Source: Mauremys mutica (taxonomy: Eukaryota > Chordata > Testudines > Geoemydidae). From it: DNA of 64,000 nt. The notes under the pieces were generated by a model, which ran no database searches, had not been told where the DNA came from, and worked only from the letters and a program-made list of their open reading frames with translations. Every line of letters begins with the position of its first letter. Position 1 is the first letter of the stretch. The position numbers were made by a program, and so were the translations under genes. The DNA lies in NCBI RefSeq assembly GCF_020497125.1, contig NC_059075.1, forward strand, positions 29,734,003 through 29,798,002. Reading direction: 5' to 3'. Shown here piece after piece: positions 12,330-20,690 of this stretch.

Positions 12330-12659
12330 TTGTCTATGACTGTTTCTCAGCTTATCTCATGGATGGCTTTGAATATCATGACCGGAACCTTTAACTGCAC
12401 TCTCTATTGAGTGGGGACCCAGCGCTGAGAGCTGAGCACCGGGTGATATGGTCCTGGTGGTCTTTGCTAAGCAGATGGGCTGCTGCATTTTGTTCCAAGA
12501 GGAGCTTTTTTAGGACATGTATGTAGCTTTATTCCTAGGTGTAATAACTAGCAATAATTGAGTCAGGGAGCCACAAATCTGTGGATCACTAAAGGTCTGT
12601 ATCAGAAAAACTTTTTTCCCCCCTCCTCTTTAATCAGGTTGTCTAATCTGTTATGCCCT
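12330..12659. mobile_element. probable ancient LINE 3' region
   Basis: The series 'ggatggctttgaatatcatga', 'acctttaactgcactct', 'gggctgctgcattttg' and 'caataattgagtcaggga' resembles the untranslated tail of old L2/L3-type LINEs that recurs at 27150-27850. The provirus begins right after it. The match is from memory of the pattern and is tentative. Confidence 0.4.
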
Positions 12660-13079
12660 TGTTAGGTAAAAAGCAAGTCCTTACTCACCTCTCCAGCACC
12701 CGAGTTCGTGCGGAGTTGGTATGGGGCTCACAAATCTGTCAGAGACCAGACAACACTTCGTTGATCAACGGGCTCACACTATCCTTAGCTTAAAAGCCTT
12801 CGGAGTAAGTGTGGCAAGTTTATTAGGGTTGAGCATCAATATTTATACACAGAAGTAAACAAAGTGATTAACAGATCATAATGGTCATGCATAATCAAAC
12901 AAGATTCTACAGGATAAAACAGGTTAAAATGTAAATTAGAAAAGACAAAGGGGGAGATGGCTACTTAAGGGGAGGGGGATGTCATGAGTAGTTCGCAGGT
13001 CAGAGCTTTGATTAAAAGTTTCAGATAGAGACATCAAGTCTGGGTTAAGTTTAAACTCATAAAAAGTTCAGACTCAACA
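12660..13079 (-). repeat. provirus 3' LTR
   Basis: 420 bp and, as read, identical to 19041-19460. On the - strand it starts TGTTGAG after the polypurine tract and ends CCTAACA next to host DNA. Identity of the two LTRs implies recent insertion or recent gene conversion. Confidence 0.97.
12819..12824 (-). terminator. poly(A) signal in the 3' LTR
   Basis: AATAAA on the - strand, about 16 bases after the TATA box and followed by a GT-containing stretch. It would end the viral transcript. Because it is antisense to ITPK1 it should not truncate the host message. The twin in the 5' LTR is at 19200-19205. Confidence 0.8.
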
Positions 13080-13090
13080 TTCCTCCATTT
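13080..13090 (-). other. polypurine tract
   Basis: The - strand reads AAATGGAGGAA directly before the TG of the 3' LTR, the expected place for the plus-strand primer. It lies 41 bases after the env stop codon and is short for a gammaretrovirus. Confidence 0.75.
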
Positions 13091-13131
13091 GTAGCTTTGG
13101 GATAACTATTTACCAAAAGCTACACCCCATT

Positions 13132-14595
13132 TTAAGGAGCCAAGGGCCGCTTGGCAATTTCAGCCTGGGCCAACTCGAAGAGAGTAAGGCCTTTGGCTGA
13201 AGTAGGAAAAGAATAAACTGACCTACATGAGTTTATGAGGGAGGGGACACACTGAATACAGCAACACAGTATTATAAGGATTACTATGGCCCCAACAATA
13301 CCCACCAAGAGTTTTTTAACCCACCCAAATCCAGGCAGCCAATTCCATAAGGCTCCCCACCAATCATAAGGTGGCTGGCCAGAGGAGTAGTTCTTAGCCA
13401 TTTCCCTTAGATGTTTGGTACGTTGAAAAGTGTCAGGGTAGGTGTCGTTTACAAAAACACAGCATTCTTCATTTATGAGGGCGCAAGTTCCTCCTTGGGC
13501 TGCTAACATTATGTCTAAAGCCATTCGGTTTTGCAAAGCTAACTGGCGCAGCTGGGACATTTCCCCGGCCTGATTCTCAAATAGAGTCGCAGTTTCATTG
13601 GTTAAAGATTCTAGTAGTCCCTGTAGACGGATGACACCACCCCTCAAGCTAATAAGACCAGCCCACCGCTGCCACGACAAACCATCACGGATATTAATAT
13701 CTCTGAAGGTTTCACGAATGTTACGAACGTGGGGAAAATGGGGGGGGGTGAGGGAGATGCGAGAAGGCGGTGTGAGCCACGCTAAATAACATGACCCTGC
13801 CCAATCAGGGGAGAGAAAGTAATAAGCTTTGGGCCCGCACACCCAGTATGTTCCATACATTGCGTTTCGGGTATTCCATTTCTCAAAGTAGGAGGTAACC
13901 CACCACCCGTTGGACCACTGTTCCCCTGGTAACGCAGAGGGGTCGTTGTGCGAACCGCAGAGGCACAATTTGGTAGTGGTGTTTTCAAAGTGCAGTGTAG
14001 TACTGCTTGAGCAGTTGTAGAAGGCAATCGTATATCCCTTAACAATTAGTTGGACACCCTCGTGATCTGAGCAGGGCTTCTTAAAAGCTGACTCTGAAGG
14101 CTTGCCCACCCATGAAAAAGTTGGATCGGGGTGAGGGATCCACATATGGGATAAGTGGGATGCGCAAGGCTTGAAGCCAAGATTTTTACTAAAGGCGGTG
14201 CCATTAAAATACATGTTGCATTTACTGGTTCCCACAAAAGTTGACCCCTTTTCTTTAACAAAACACAGTGATCCTGTCTGATTGGGTACCCTGAGATATC
14301 TATTAATTGGCACTCCTGTTTTGTCCCATGTAAGATTGTGTTGGACTGGATCTTTTACTCTAGCCAGTGGCATCCAAGTCATATTAGCAGTGGTCAGGGG
14401 AATGGGTGTGAAGGGGAGTCCCTGTTCTGCATTTACTGGAAATTGAGTACATACCCAGCAATTACTTCTATTTCCTAAAATACGAGTTTTAACCTCGTGG
14501 GAATATCTAATAAAAGCATTATCTTCATAAGCAGAAAATAAACTAAAAAGGCATAATAAAAAACATACAGTTGTCAGAATAAAAGGTCCTCTCAT
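13132..14595 (-). CDS. env: retroviral envelope glycoprotein, complete open frame
   Basis: Env is the surface protein a retrovirus uses to attach and fuse. This frame is 487 codons with no interruption. Residues 4-22 form a signal peptide. A CWVC motif at 46-49 could covalently join SU to TM, though in murine leukaemia virus CWLC lies much later in SU. Many N-glycosylation sites are present (NRS at 42, others through SU). A CX6CC motif at C371 and C378-379 follows an immunosuppressive-domain-like segment from about 354. A membrane helix runs about 429-444 with a short cytoplasmic tail. Between SU and TM I see only a minimal R-X-X-R and no obvious hydrophobic fusion peptide. The start overlaps the pol stop as ATGA. 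It would need a spliced message, probably from the U5 donor. Intactness is seen; expression and function are unknown. Confidence 0.93.
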   Translation of the reverse strand: MRGPFILTTVCFLLCLFSLFSAYEDNAFIRYSHEVKTRILGNRSNCWVCTQFPVNAEQGLPFTPIPLTTANMTWMPLARVKDPVQHNLTWDKTGVPINRYLRVPNQTGSLCFVKEKGSTFVGTSKCNMYFNGTAFSKNLGFKPCASHLSHMWIPHPDPTFSWVGKPSESAFKKPCSDHEGVQLIVKGYTIAFYNCSSSTTLHFENTTTKLCLCGSHNDPSALPGEQWSNGWWVTSYFEKWNTRNAMYGTYWVCGPKAYYFLSPDWAGSCYLAWLTPPSRISLTPPHFPHVRNIRETFRDINIRDGLSWQRWAGLISLRGGVIRLQGLLESLTNETATLFENQAGEMSQLRQLALQNRMALDIMLAAQGGTCALINEECCVFVNDTYPDTFQRTKHLREMAKNYSSGQPPYDWWGALWNWLPGFGWVKKLLVGIVGAIVILIILCCCIQCVPSLINSCRSVYSFPTSAKGLTLFELAQAEIAKRPLAP

Positions 14596-15785
14596 TTTTT
14601 TCGAGTCAATTTAAGTCTGATGTCTGAAAGAGGTAAGCTGGTCCACTGGTCAGAGGCAGTGTCCTCAGTGGTGGCAAGAGCTGCTGGTCCGTCACTGTGG
14701 TCCACTACGGCTGGCTTGACGTGGGAGTGGTGGATCCAGGATTTGCGTCCTTCCAGGAACACTGCAGTCTGGGTTGTTAAAAGAACCTGGTGGGGTCCAG
14801 TAAACCTCGGCTGGAGGGTGTCGCCACAAACGAACTTTTTGGCCCAGACGAAGTCCCCTGGTTGGAACGGGTGGATCTGTTCTTCTAGTGGCACGGTCTG
14901 GGAAAACTGCGAGGCTTTCCAAAGGGTATGGAGGCGAGCCTGTAGGGAGAGAAACTGGCACACGGTCATATGATCCCCTCCCAATAGTGAAACATCAGCA
15001 CGTGGTAGCGCCCCGCCTTTGAAAGGGGGGTGTCCATAGAGCAGTTCAAAGGGGGATAATCCCAATACACGGGTTGGGCGAGTACGAAGGTGAAACAGGA
15101 CCAAGGGAAGTACCTGAGGCCACTTTAACCCTGTTTCCTGACAGTATTTAGCCAATGTAAGCTTAAGCTCCCTATTAATACGCTCAACTTTCCCGCTAGA
15201 CTGGGGGTGGTAGGGTGTATGAAAGGAGTGTGAAATGCCCAGTCCTTGTTCTAAACGGCCAAGGACATTACCAGTAAAGTGGGGTCCGCGATCTGAGTCA
15301 AGTATGAGAGGGATGCCAAAACGGGGTACAATGTCTCTAAGGAGGATCTTCGCCACTGTGGCAGCAGTACAATTAGCAGTAGGAAAAGCTTCGACCCATG
15401 AAGTCAGAGGGCAAACCAAAACAAGGAGGTGCTTTTTCCCAAAAGCCTTTGGCATATCTGCAAAGTCAATTTGAAGATGTTGAAATGGAGCAGCAGGCGG
15501 AGGTCTTCCACCCTTAATTTTGTTAAGAGGCGGAGCAGGTCCATTACGCTGACATGTGCTGCATGCTTTCACTATTGACAGGCAGTAGGGTTGAATGCCT
15601 GGAGCATACCAAAAGCGAGCGATGGTGTCCACAAGGGCGTGCGTGCCGTAGTGACCCCCCTTATCATGGTGCCAGCGAACTGCCACGGGGTATGTGGAGC
15701 GAGGGAGGCAGGCTCGGCCATCCGGCATAAGCCAGGTCCCTTTGACCAGAGTGGCTCCGAGGCTCTCCCACGACTGTAGTTCAGC
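14592..15785 (-). pseudogene. pol: integrase, catalytic and C-terminal domains present
   Basis: Integrase inserts viral DNA into the host chromosome. The frame is open for 378 codons from the Met at 15728, and open sequence extends upstream to the deletion junction. The HHCC zinc motif is present (H26, H30, C56, C59), as are the catalytic D88, D146 and E182, with the D...D-35-E spacing of retroviral integrases. A C-terminal domain follows, with 'FQPGDFVWAKKF' and 'RFTGPHQVLL'. As a domain it looks complete, but it lost its link to RNase H by deletion and a frame change, so it would not be made as part of Pol. Its stop overlaps the env start by four bases (ATGA, 14592-14595). Confidence 0.93.
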
Positions 15786-16990
15786 AGCAGGTACCGGTAC
15801 AGGGTAAAAGCATACTTGCTATCAGTAAAAATGGTAACGGTCTTACCAGCGGCCAACTGGCAAGCTCGGGCCAGGGCATAGAGTTCGGCGGCCTGGGCTC
15901 CCCAGTTGCCTGGCAGTGAGGCGGCCTCTTGAATGTCCCATTCAGAGGTGACTGCATAACCGGTGAAACGCTTGCCATCAACATAGAAGGAGCTTCCGTC
16001 CGAGAAGAGGATGCAATCAGGGTTGTCCAGTGGCACGTCAAACAGGTTGTTCCTTATCTGTAAGATGCTATAAACTACTTCCACACAGTCGTGCTGATCC
16101 TGGAGGACTGGCAGGTCAGGAAGCAAGGTAGCTGGATTAAGGGGCCCACACCTTTCAAAAATTAGGTTAGTGTCTTCTAAGAGTTCGGCCTCTAGCTGTT
16201 GCTGATGATGGGCCGAAAAGACCTGGGTTGTGCCCCTACGCAGAAGGGCTGACAAGGCATGAGAGGTCCAAACCGTGGTAAAATGACCCAGGGTCAGGCT
16301 CTTTGCCTTTGTGATCAGCAGGGCAGCTGCTGCCAGAGTCCGGGTGCAGGATGGGGTTCCCTGAGCGACAGGGTCGATCTGCTGGGAGTAAAAAGCAAGC
16401 GGGAAATGGTGGGGCCCGCTCAGTTGGGTAAGGACGCCACTAGCAATTCCGCCCCTCTCGTGGACAAAAAGGTGAAAGGTTTTGTTGTAATTGGGGGGGC
16501 GGAGAGACATGGAGGAGGCCACACTGTCCTTGAGTAACTGAAAGGCTTGGATCGTGTCTGGGGACCACTGCAAAGGGTCAGGAGCAAGGTTAGCAGTGAG
16601 TCGGTGGAGCGGTTTGCTCAACTCCCCGCAGGACGGCAACCAGGGGCGACAGAAGCCAATTAATCCTAAGAAACCTCGAAGTTGTTTCTTGATGTTTGGC
16701 AGAGGGCAGTTTTGGATAGTCTTTATGCGGACTGGGTCCATTTGTCTCCCCTCTGGGGTTAACAGGAAGCCCAGATATCGGACCTTCTGTGAGACCCACT
16801 GAATCTTGTTAGGGTCTACCTTGTGGCCTCTGGTGTGTAGGTATAATAAAAGTGCCTTACCATCGATGCGGAGGGCGGCTTCTTCGCGGTTACCTAGTAG
16901 GATGTCATCTACGTATAGGACTAACGTGGATCCCTGCGGACTGGTGAAGCCTTCCAAGTCGTGGCGGAGGCATTGGCTGAAAATCGTGGG
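15785..16990 (-). pseudogene. pol: reverse transcriptase C-terminal part and truncated RNase H
   Basis: Continues the polymerase after the frame break. The YVDD catalytic motif is at 16904-16915, followed by 'KVRYLGFLL', 'LRGFLGLIGFCRPW' (thumb and connection) and the connection domain. RNase H follows, with the acidic residues in 'FSDGSSF', 'AAELYAL' and 'FTDSKYAF'; these three would bind the metals that cleave RNA in the hybrid. The last part of RNase H and the sequence before integrase are missing, with the junction near 15785-15800. Downstream residues in this frame, to 15572, are out-of-frame integrase sequence. The combined lesions make pol non-functional. Confidence 0.92.
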
Positions 16991-17517
16991 GGCTGTCTCT
17001 GTAGCCTTGAGGAAGTCGTTGCCAGACATAACTTTGTCCCTCCCAGGTGAAACCAAAGAGATATTGAGAGTCTGGGTGCACAGGAATGCTGAAAAAAGCT
17101 GATTTTAAGTCAATAACAGTGAACCACTCAGCATCCCAGGGGATTTGGCTGATGATAGTAGCTGGATCAGGAACTACTGCATGAAGAGGGACCACATACT
17201 GATTAATAACCCGTAGATCCTGTACAAAGCGCCAACGAATAGGGTCTCCGTCCTTTTTAGGAGGCTTTTTGACAGGCAATATAGGGGTGTTACAGGGAGT
17301 GCACTGAGGGCGGACTAACTTTTGTGCAATGAATCCCTCGATAATGGGGCGGATGCCCTCCCGGGCTTCCAGCGACAGGGGGTATTGAGGGACTGACAGG
17401 GGGGCTAAGGAGGGCTTCACTTGAATCCTTATTGGCTCTGCCGAAAGGAGCAGGCCAACATCAGTGTCAGAAATTCCCCAGAGGGTTGAAGGCAAGTCAG
17501 TGAGGTCAGGGGAGAGA
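16988..17517 (-). pseudogene. pol: reverse transcriptase, N-terminal part
   Basis: This is the fingers and palm start of reverse transcriptase, which copies viral RNA to DNA. Seen in order: a Pro-rich entry, 'PVKKP', 'RFVQDLRVIN', 'VIDLKSAFFSIP' with the first catalytic Asp, 'LFGFTWEG' and 'WQRLPQGY'. It is cut off from the protease by the C9 run at 17518-17526. It ends at a second break in a C5 run (16988-16992), after which the rest of the domain continues one frame over. The true frame begins just after the C9 run, not at a Met. Confidence 0.9.
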
Positions 17518-17973
17518 GGGGGGGGGTTCCCAATTACCCTGAGTTGGGGCCGAATCTCCTAACACTGTCATCAATAATCCTACCCCTTCAGGAGTGCAGG
17601 TTAAAGTAGCCTCAAGCTTACAGAGTAAATCCCGGCCCATCAAAGGGATCGGACAAGCTGGGGAAAAAAGAAAACGGTGAGAAAAACATTTATCAGCATA
17701 AATAACATTTAGAGGCAAAGTGAGTCCCAGAGACTGTGGGTTGCCCTCCACCCCAGTTGCAGTTTTAACCTCAGAGGATAGCCAGGGAGAGGGGGCATGA
17801 TTTAAAAGAGAGAAAGTAGCTCCAGTATCAATGAGGAAAGAGACAGGCAGTCCTTGGACTGAAAGGGTTAGATGAGGCTCTTTGCTGGGAGGGGAGAAAG
17901 TGAGGAAGGAGCCGGCTAAAGACATTAAGGAAATAAGACCATCATATTGTTTGCCTTCGCCCCCGGGGTACCG
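17506..17973 (-). pseudogene. pro: retroviral aspartic protease, runs into a frame break
   Basis: The protease cuts the polyproteins during maturation and works as a homodimer. The frame opens straight after the gag stop. Counted from the Met at 17925, it has the catalytic Asp-Thr-Gly-Ala at residues 33-36 and the flap-distal LMGRDLL block near residue 93. The protease domain itself looks complete, at about 110 residues. The frame ends at 17506 just past a run of nine C residues (- strand; 17518-17526), after which the polymerase frame is out of register. Readthrough of the gag stop would be needed to make it, since the Met at 17925 is internal. Confidence 0.87.
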
Positions 17974-17976
17974 TCA
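17971..17976 (-). promoter_or_regulatory. gag-pro stop in leaky context (UGA CGG)
   Basis: The nucleocapsid frame ends CAA-UGA-CGG, and the protease frame continues in the same register without another stop. Gammaretroviruses make Gag-Pol by stop-codon readthrough. Murine leukaemia virus uses UAG with a downstream pseudoknot. UGA followed by CGG is instead the type II readthrough context known from plant tobraviruses and similar viruses. A GC-rich segment (CCCCGGGGGCGAAGGC) follows directly and could fold. Function is inferred. Confidence 0.65.
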
Positions 17977-18276
17977 TTGAGAAGGCTGAGTTTGCTGCAG
18001 CTGCTGCTGTTGCCCGTAGTTGATCCAGGCCTGAGGAACGGGCTGAGCTGGTGGTGCAGGGGTGTATTCGTCCCTGGTGTAAGTATCTGCAGATGCGACC
18101 GGACCCTCTGGGCGTCCCCAGGGGCATTCACGTTTAAAGTGACCGGGCTGTCCGCACTGAAAACAATTTCCTGGTGGCTGGGGTTGCCAGGACCCTCTTC
18201 CCCGAGCACCCTGAAATCCCCTGCCACGGCCACGGCTTCTGCCTCGAATACCACCGCGAAAAGCTAAAGCCATCAA
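17974..18276 (-). pseudogene. gag: gag, nucleocapsid region with one CCHC zinc knuckle
   Basis: This is the C-terminal part of gag, in a different frame from the matrix portion because of the deletion. It has an Arg/Gly-rich run (residues 8-29), then a CCHC knuckle with C38, C41, H46 and C51 (about 18124-18165) of the CX2CX4HX4C type, followed by a Pro/Gln-rich tail. Nucleocapsid binds viral RNA and packages it. A single knuckle is the gammaretroviral pattern. The frame is open upstream of 18276 into the charged stretch, so the Met at 18276 is not a true start. It ends at the UGA described next. Confidence 0.88.
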
Positions 18277-18866
18277 CTTATATTCTTCCTTTTTCTCTTT
18301 CTTTTTACTACTTTCCCTTTCTTTCTCCCATGCAAAACTCCTCCCGAGGTGTGCCCCTCCAATTCCTCCTTATCCCTCTGCAGAGATTCCAATCTGGAGT
18401 CCTGCAGATTCCCCTCTGCGCTCTGGAGAGAGTCCCCCTGTGGAGGAATAGGGGCAGGTGCAGTGGGGACCAACTGACGAGTTAAAACACGCCATGGTTT
18501 ACACCCTTCATCGAAATAACATGGAGGGGATTCACTCTCGGGAGAATACCTGACTGTCATAATTTTTAAAGATTTCCACAGCTCTGCTGCTGTGTCCCAA
18601 CAAAACCAGTAACATAACTGTCCCGGATGGTCTTTTTCGATCTGGCTCCTTACTCCTCTTAAGGCAGCCTGTTCGAAAGAGCCATACGAAGGCCACCTCA
18701 TCTCCGGGTCGGCCAATACCGCGGTATACCCAGTCCAATTTCTTACACACAGTGTGTACAACTTCCTCCTAGACATTCCTGTCTGTACTGGGAGTTTCCC
18801 TTCGTTCCATAACTTATTTACAATCCCCAGCAGACTCTCAAGAGGCACGCTAGTCCCTTGACCCAT
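18273..18866 (-). pseudogene. gag: gag, matrix region and PTAP late domain; capsid missing
   Basis: Gag is the structural polyprotein of the particle. This frame starts MGQ, with Gly2 available for myristoylation and membrane targeting, and runs 197 codons. The first 130 residues look like a gammaretroviral matrix domain rich in Trp. A PTAP motif at residues 134-137 matches the late domain that recruits the ESCRT factor Tsg101. After about residue 165 the frame enters a Lys/Arg/Glu-rich stretch and stops. In relatives that stretch lies at the capsid C-terminus, just before nucleocapsid. The whole capsid, several hundred residues, is therefore absent, with the junction at about 18330-18365 and the frame changed after it. 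The start is the first ATG after the 153-base leader. Without capsid it cannot build a particle. Confidence 0.88.
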
Positions 18867-19019
18867 GGTGTCTGACAGGAGCCCTCCAACTGGCGTTTAT
18901 CCTGCTGTCCAGTACACGACCCCTCAATATTGAATTGGCTGGGAGAAATCTCCCGTGGCGCCTGCCAATTCGTATATGAGTGGTCTGACCACTGGACAGA
19001 GGCACCGCACCAGAAGGAT

Positions 19020-19037
19020 ATCCCGGACGAGCCCCCA
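19020..19037 (-). other. primer-binding site, proline tRNA type
   Basis: The - strand reads TGGGGGCTCGTCCGGGAT, the 18-base complement of the 3' end of tRNA-Pro used by murine-leukaemia-type viruses to prime minus-strand DNA. It follows the LTR end after ATT. It appears fully intact. Confidence 0.95.
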
Positions 19038-19063
19038 AATTGTTAGGTAAAAAGCAAGTCCTT

Positions 19064-19069
19064 ACTCAC
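19064..19069 (-). promoter_or_regulatory. strong splice donor inside U5
   Basis: On the - strand the U5 sequence reads GAG|GTGAGT, a near-perfect 5' splice site, about 25 bases before the LTR end and upstream of the primer site. It is the obvious candidate donor for a spliced env message. In murine leukaemia virus the main donor lies downstream of the primer site instead. The 3' LTR has the same site at 12683-12688, where it could splice into host sequence. Confidence 0.6.
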
Positions 19070-19220
19070 CTCTCCAGCACCCGAGTTCGTGCGGAGTTGG
19101 TATGGGGCTCACAAATCTGTCAGAGACCAGACAACACTTCGTTGATCAACGGGCTCACACTATCCTTAGCTTAAAAGCCTTCGGAGTAAGTGTGGCAAGT
19201 TTATTAGGGTTGAGCATCAA

Positions 19221-19228
19221 TATTTATA
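19221..19228 (-). promoter_or_regulatory. TATA box of the 5' LTR
   Basis: TATAAATA on the - strand, preceded by GTG, about 20 bases upstream of the AATAAA signal. It would start transcription running leftward through the provirus, opposite to ITPK1. The same box in the 3' LTR is at 12840-12847. Confidence 0.8.
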
Positions 19229-19460
19229 CACAGAAGTAAACAAAGTGATTAACAGATCATAATGGTCATGCATAATCAAACAAGATTCTACAGGATAAAA
19301 CAGGTTAAAATGTAAATTAGAAAAGACAAAGGGGGAGATGGCTACTTAAGGGGAGGGGGATGTCATGAGTAGTTCGCAGGTCAGAGCTTTGATTAAAAGT
19401 TTCAGATAGAGACATCAAGTCTGGGTTAAGTTTAAACTCATAAAAAGTTCAGACTCAACA

Positions 19461-20519
19461 TTCTCACTATATTCTTTTGTTGTCTATTGTGCTGTGCCCT
19501 AGAGTTTAGAAAGTTTAAGGCAAGGGTGATACAGCTGTAAATAACACGGAGATTTTAACAGTTGCATCAGCTGCATTTGGGTTCTTCAGAGTGGAAATCC
19601 ATTGCAAGAAGACTGTCTTACTATCAAGCTGCAGCTAGGTATTGCCACAGCTAGAGATGTCCAGTTGCATCCCGAGGTAGCTGTGTGATGTACACAGTAT
19701 TGGGCTGCATCGCCTCCTGAGAAGTGGATGTAAAAAGAAATGTAAAGAGTTGAACATCCGTGAAGGTAGAAATGTCGTTGTTTTTATGGAGGCCCATGAG
19801 CTATAGAATCTATGTACATTAGTAGTTATTATACCTGTGTTTTAGCTATAGATAAAAATTCCTTTCTTGTGTGAATTGCTGTGCTCCCTTTTAGTGTAAC
19901 TAAAAGTGAAATACAGTGTTTGCCCCCTTCAGTTTGCATTTCATTTCAACTCTCCAGACATTTAGGGAGTTGATAACTGAGGAATGGCACCATTTAGGCT
20001 AAAGGCTAAATTCTTGCTTTGGGTTTATTTTTCTCACCACATACTCTGTCCATCACCACTCTGATGTGTGTCTAACACAAGATGAACATGTTGTGCTTTG
20101 TTGATTCCCAAATAAACCCTCTTTAGCTATGCAACTGCCTCTGCCTGGCTCAGTAAACACATTCTTGATGTATTATACCGTTCTGTAAAAGTAGCTTACG
20201 TTGCTGGGTCACTTTGCTCTGCAACATAGGGTCAAAATTTTCAAAAGTGATGTGATTTTGGGTGTCCAACTTAAGACAATGCTCAGCACCTGCTGAAAAT
20301 CAGGTCTCTTTTTTAAAGTATCTCAAGTTGGGCACCCAAAATCAATAGTCACTTGGACTGTGTCTAGCAAAAGATTTTTAAGTTGAACTGTTTGATTAAT
20401 TAACTCCTGGGTCCTGGTTGAAAAGATTTCTATTTATCTAAGATACTTTTTTGACCTTCATTACCATAGCAGATCTGCCCTCCACAATCTTTAATGTGTT
20501 TATTCTTCCCTGTCTCACA
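19461..20519. other. intron with a small inverted-repeat element
   Basis: At 20244-20354 'aagtgatgtgattttgggtg' faces 'cacccaaaatcaatagtcactt' as an imperfect hairpin, a MITE-like pattern also hinted at near 23130-23290. The rest is unassigned. A 22-bp stretch at 19479-19500 resembles the host sequence directly left of the provirus. Confidence 0.5.
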
Positions 20520-20690
20520 GATGTTTTAGAAATACTGTTATCTCCATTTTTTAGATGGGGGAACTTAGCCATAAAGAGATGAAGTAAATTGCCCAAGGTC
20601 ACACAGGAGGCTTGTGGCAGAATAGGGAATTGAACCAGTCCCTCTAGTCCCAGGCTAATACTCTAACCACTGGAACATCTTTCCTTGTTG
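20520..20690 (-). mobile_element. MIR SINE fragment
   Basis: The reversed MIR order is clear: 'ttatctccattttttagatg', 'gaagtaaattgcccaaggtc', 'acacaggaggcttgtggcag', 'gaattgaaccag', then 'ctctaaccactgga'. This is an old, diverged copy. Confidence 0.85.

Larger units (their letters stand above)
12660..19460 (-). mobile_element. gammaretrovirus-like endogenous provirus, recent but defective
   Basis: The 6801-bp provirus is antisense to ITPK1. In - strand order it has: 5' LTR, proline-tRNA primer site, gag (matrix then nucleocapsid), in-frame stop, protease, reverse transcriptase, partial RNase H, integrase, env, polypurine tract, 3' LTR. Gag and protease in the same frame, the tRNA-Pro site and the CX6CC transmembrane type all point to gammaretrovirus-like class I. 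Both LTRs are 420 bp and read as identical. Breaks: capsid deleted from gag, two single-base frame breaks in pol, a deletion between RNase H and integrase. Env is open. No matching 4-bp target duplication is seen (flanks CCCT on the left, TTCT on the right). It was probably copied by helper proteins from another locus. Confidence 0.97.
19041..19460 (-). repeat. provirus 5' LTR
   Basis: 420 bp, reading TGTTGAG...CCTAACA on the - strand. It contains a TATA box, a poly(A) signal and a splice donor in U5. Position by position I could find no difference from the copy at 12660-13079. It ends three bases before the primer-binding site. Confidence 0.97.

Noticed and set aside
13598..18485. Several 60-117 codon frames on the + strand across the provirus
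   Set aside because: They are antisense shadows of env, integrase, RT and gag and carry no domains.
18850..19038. Frame in the provirus leader that might be a glycosylated-Gag start
   Set aside because: It lacks an ATG at its beginning, is out of register with gag, and ends just after the gag start.
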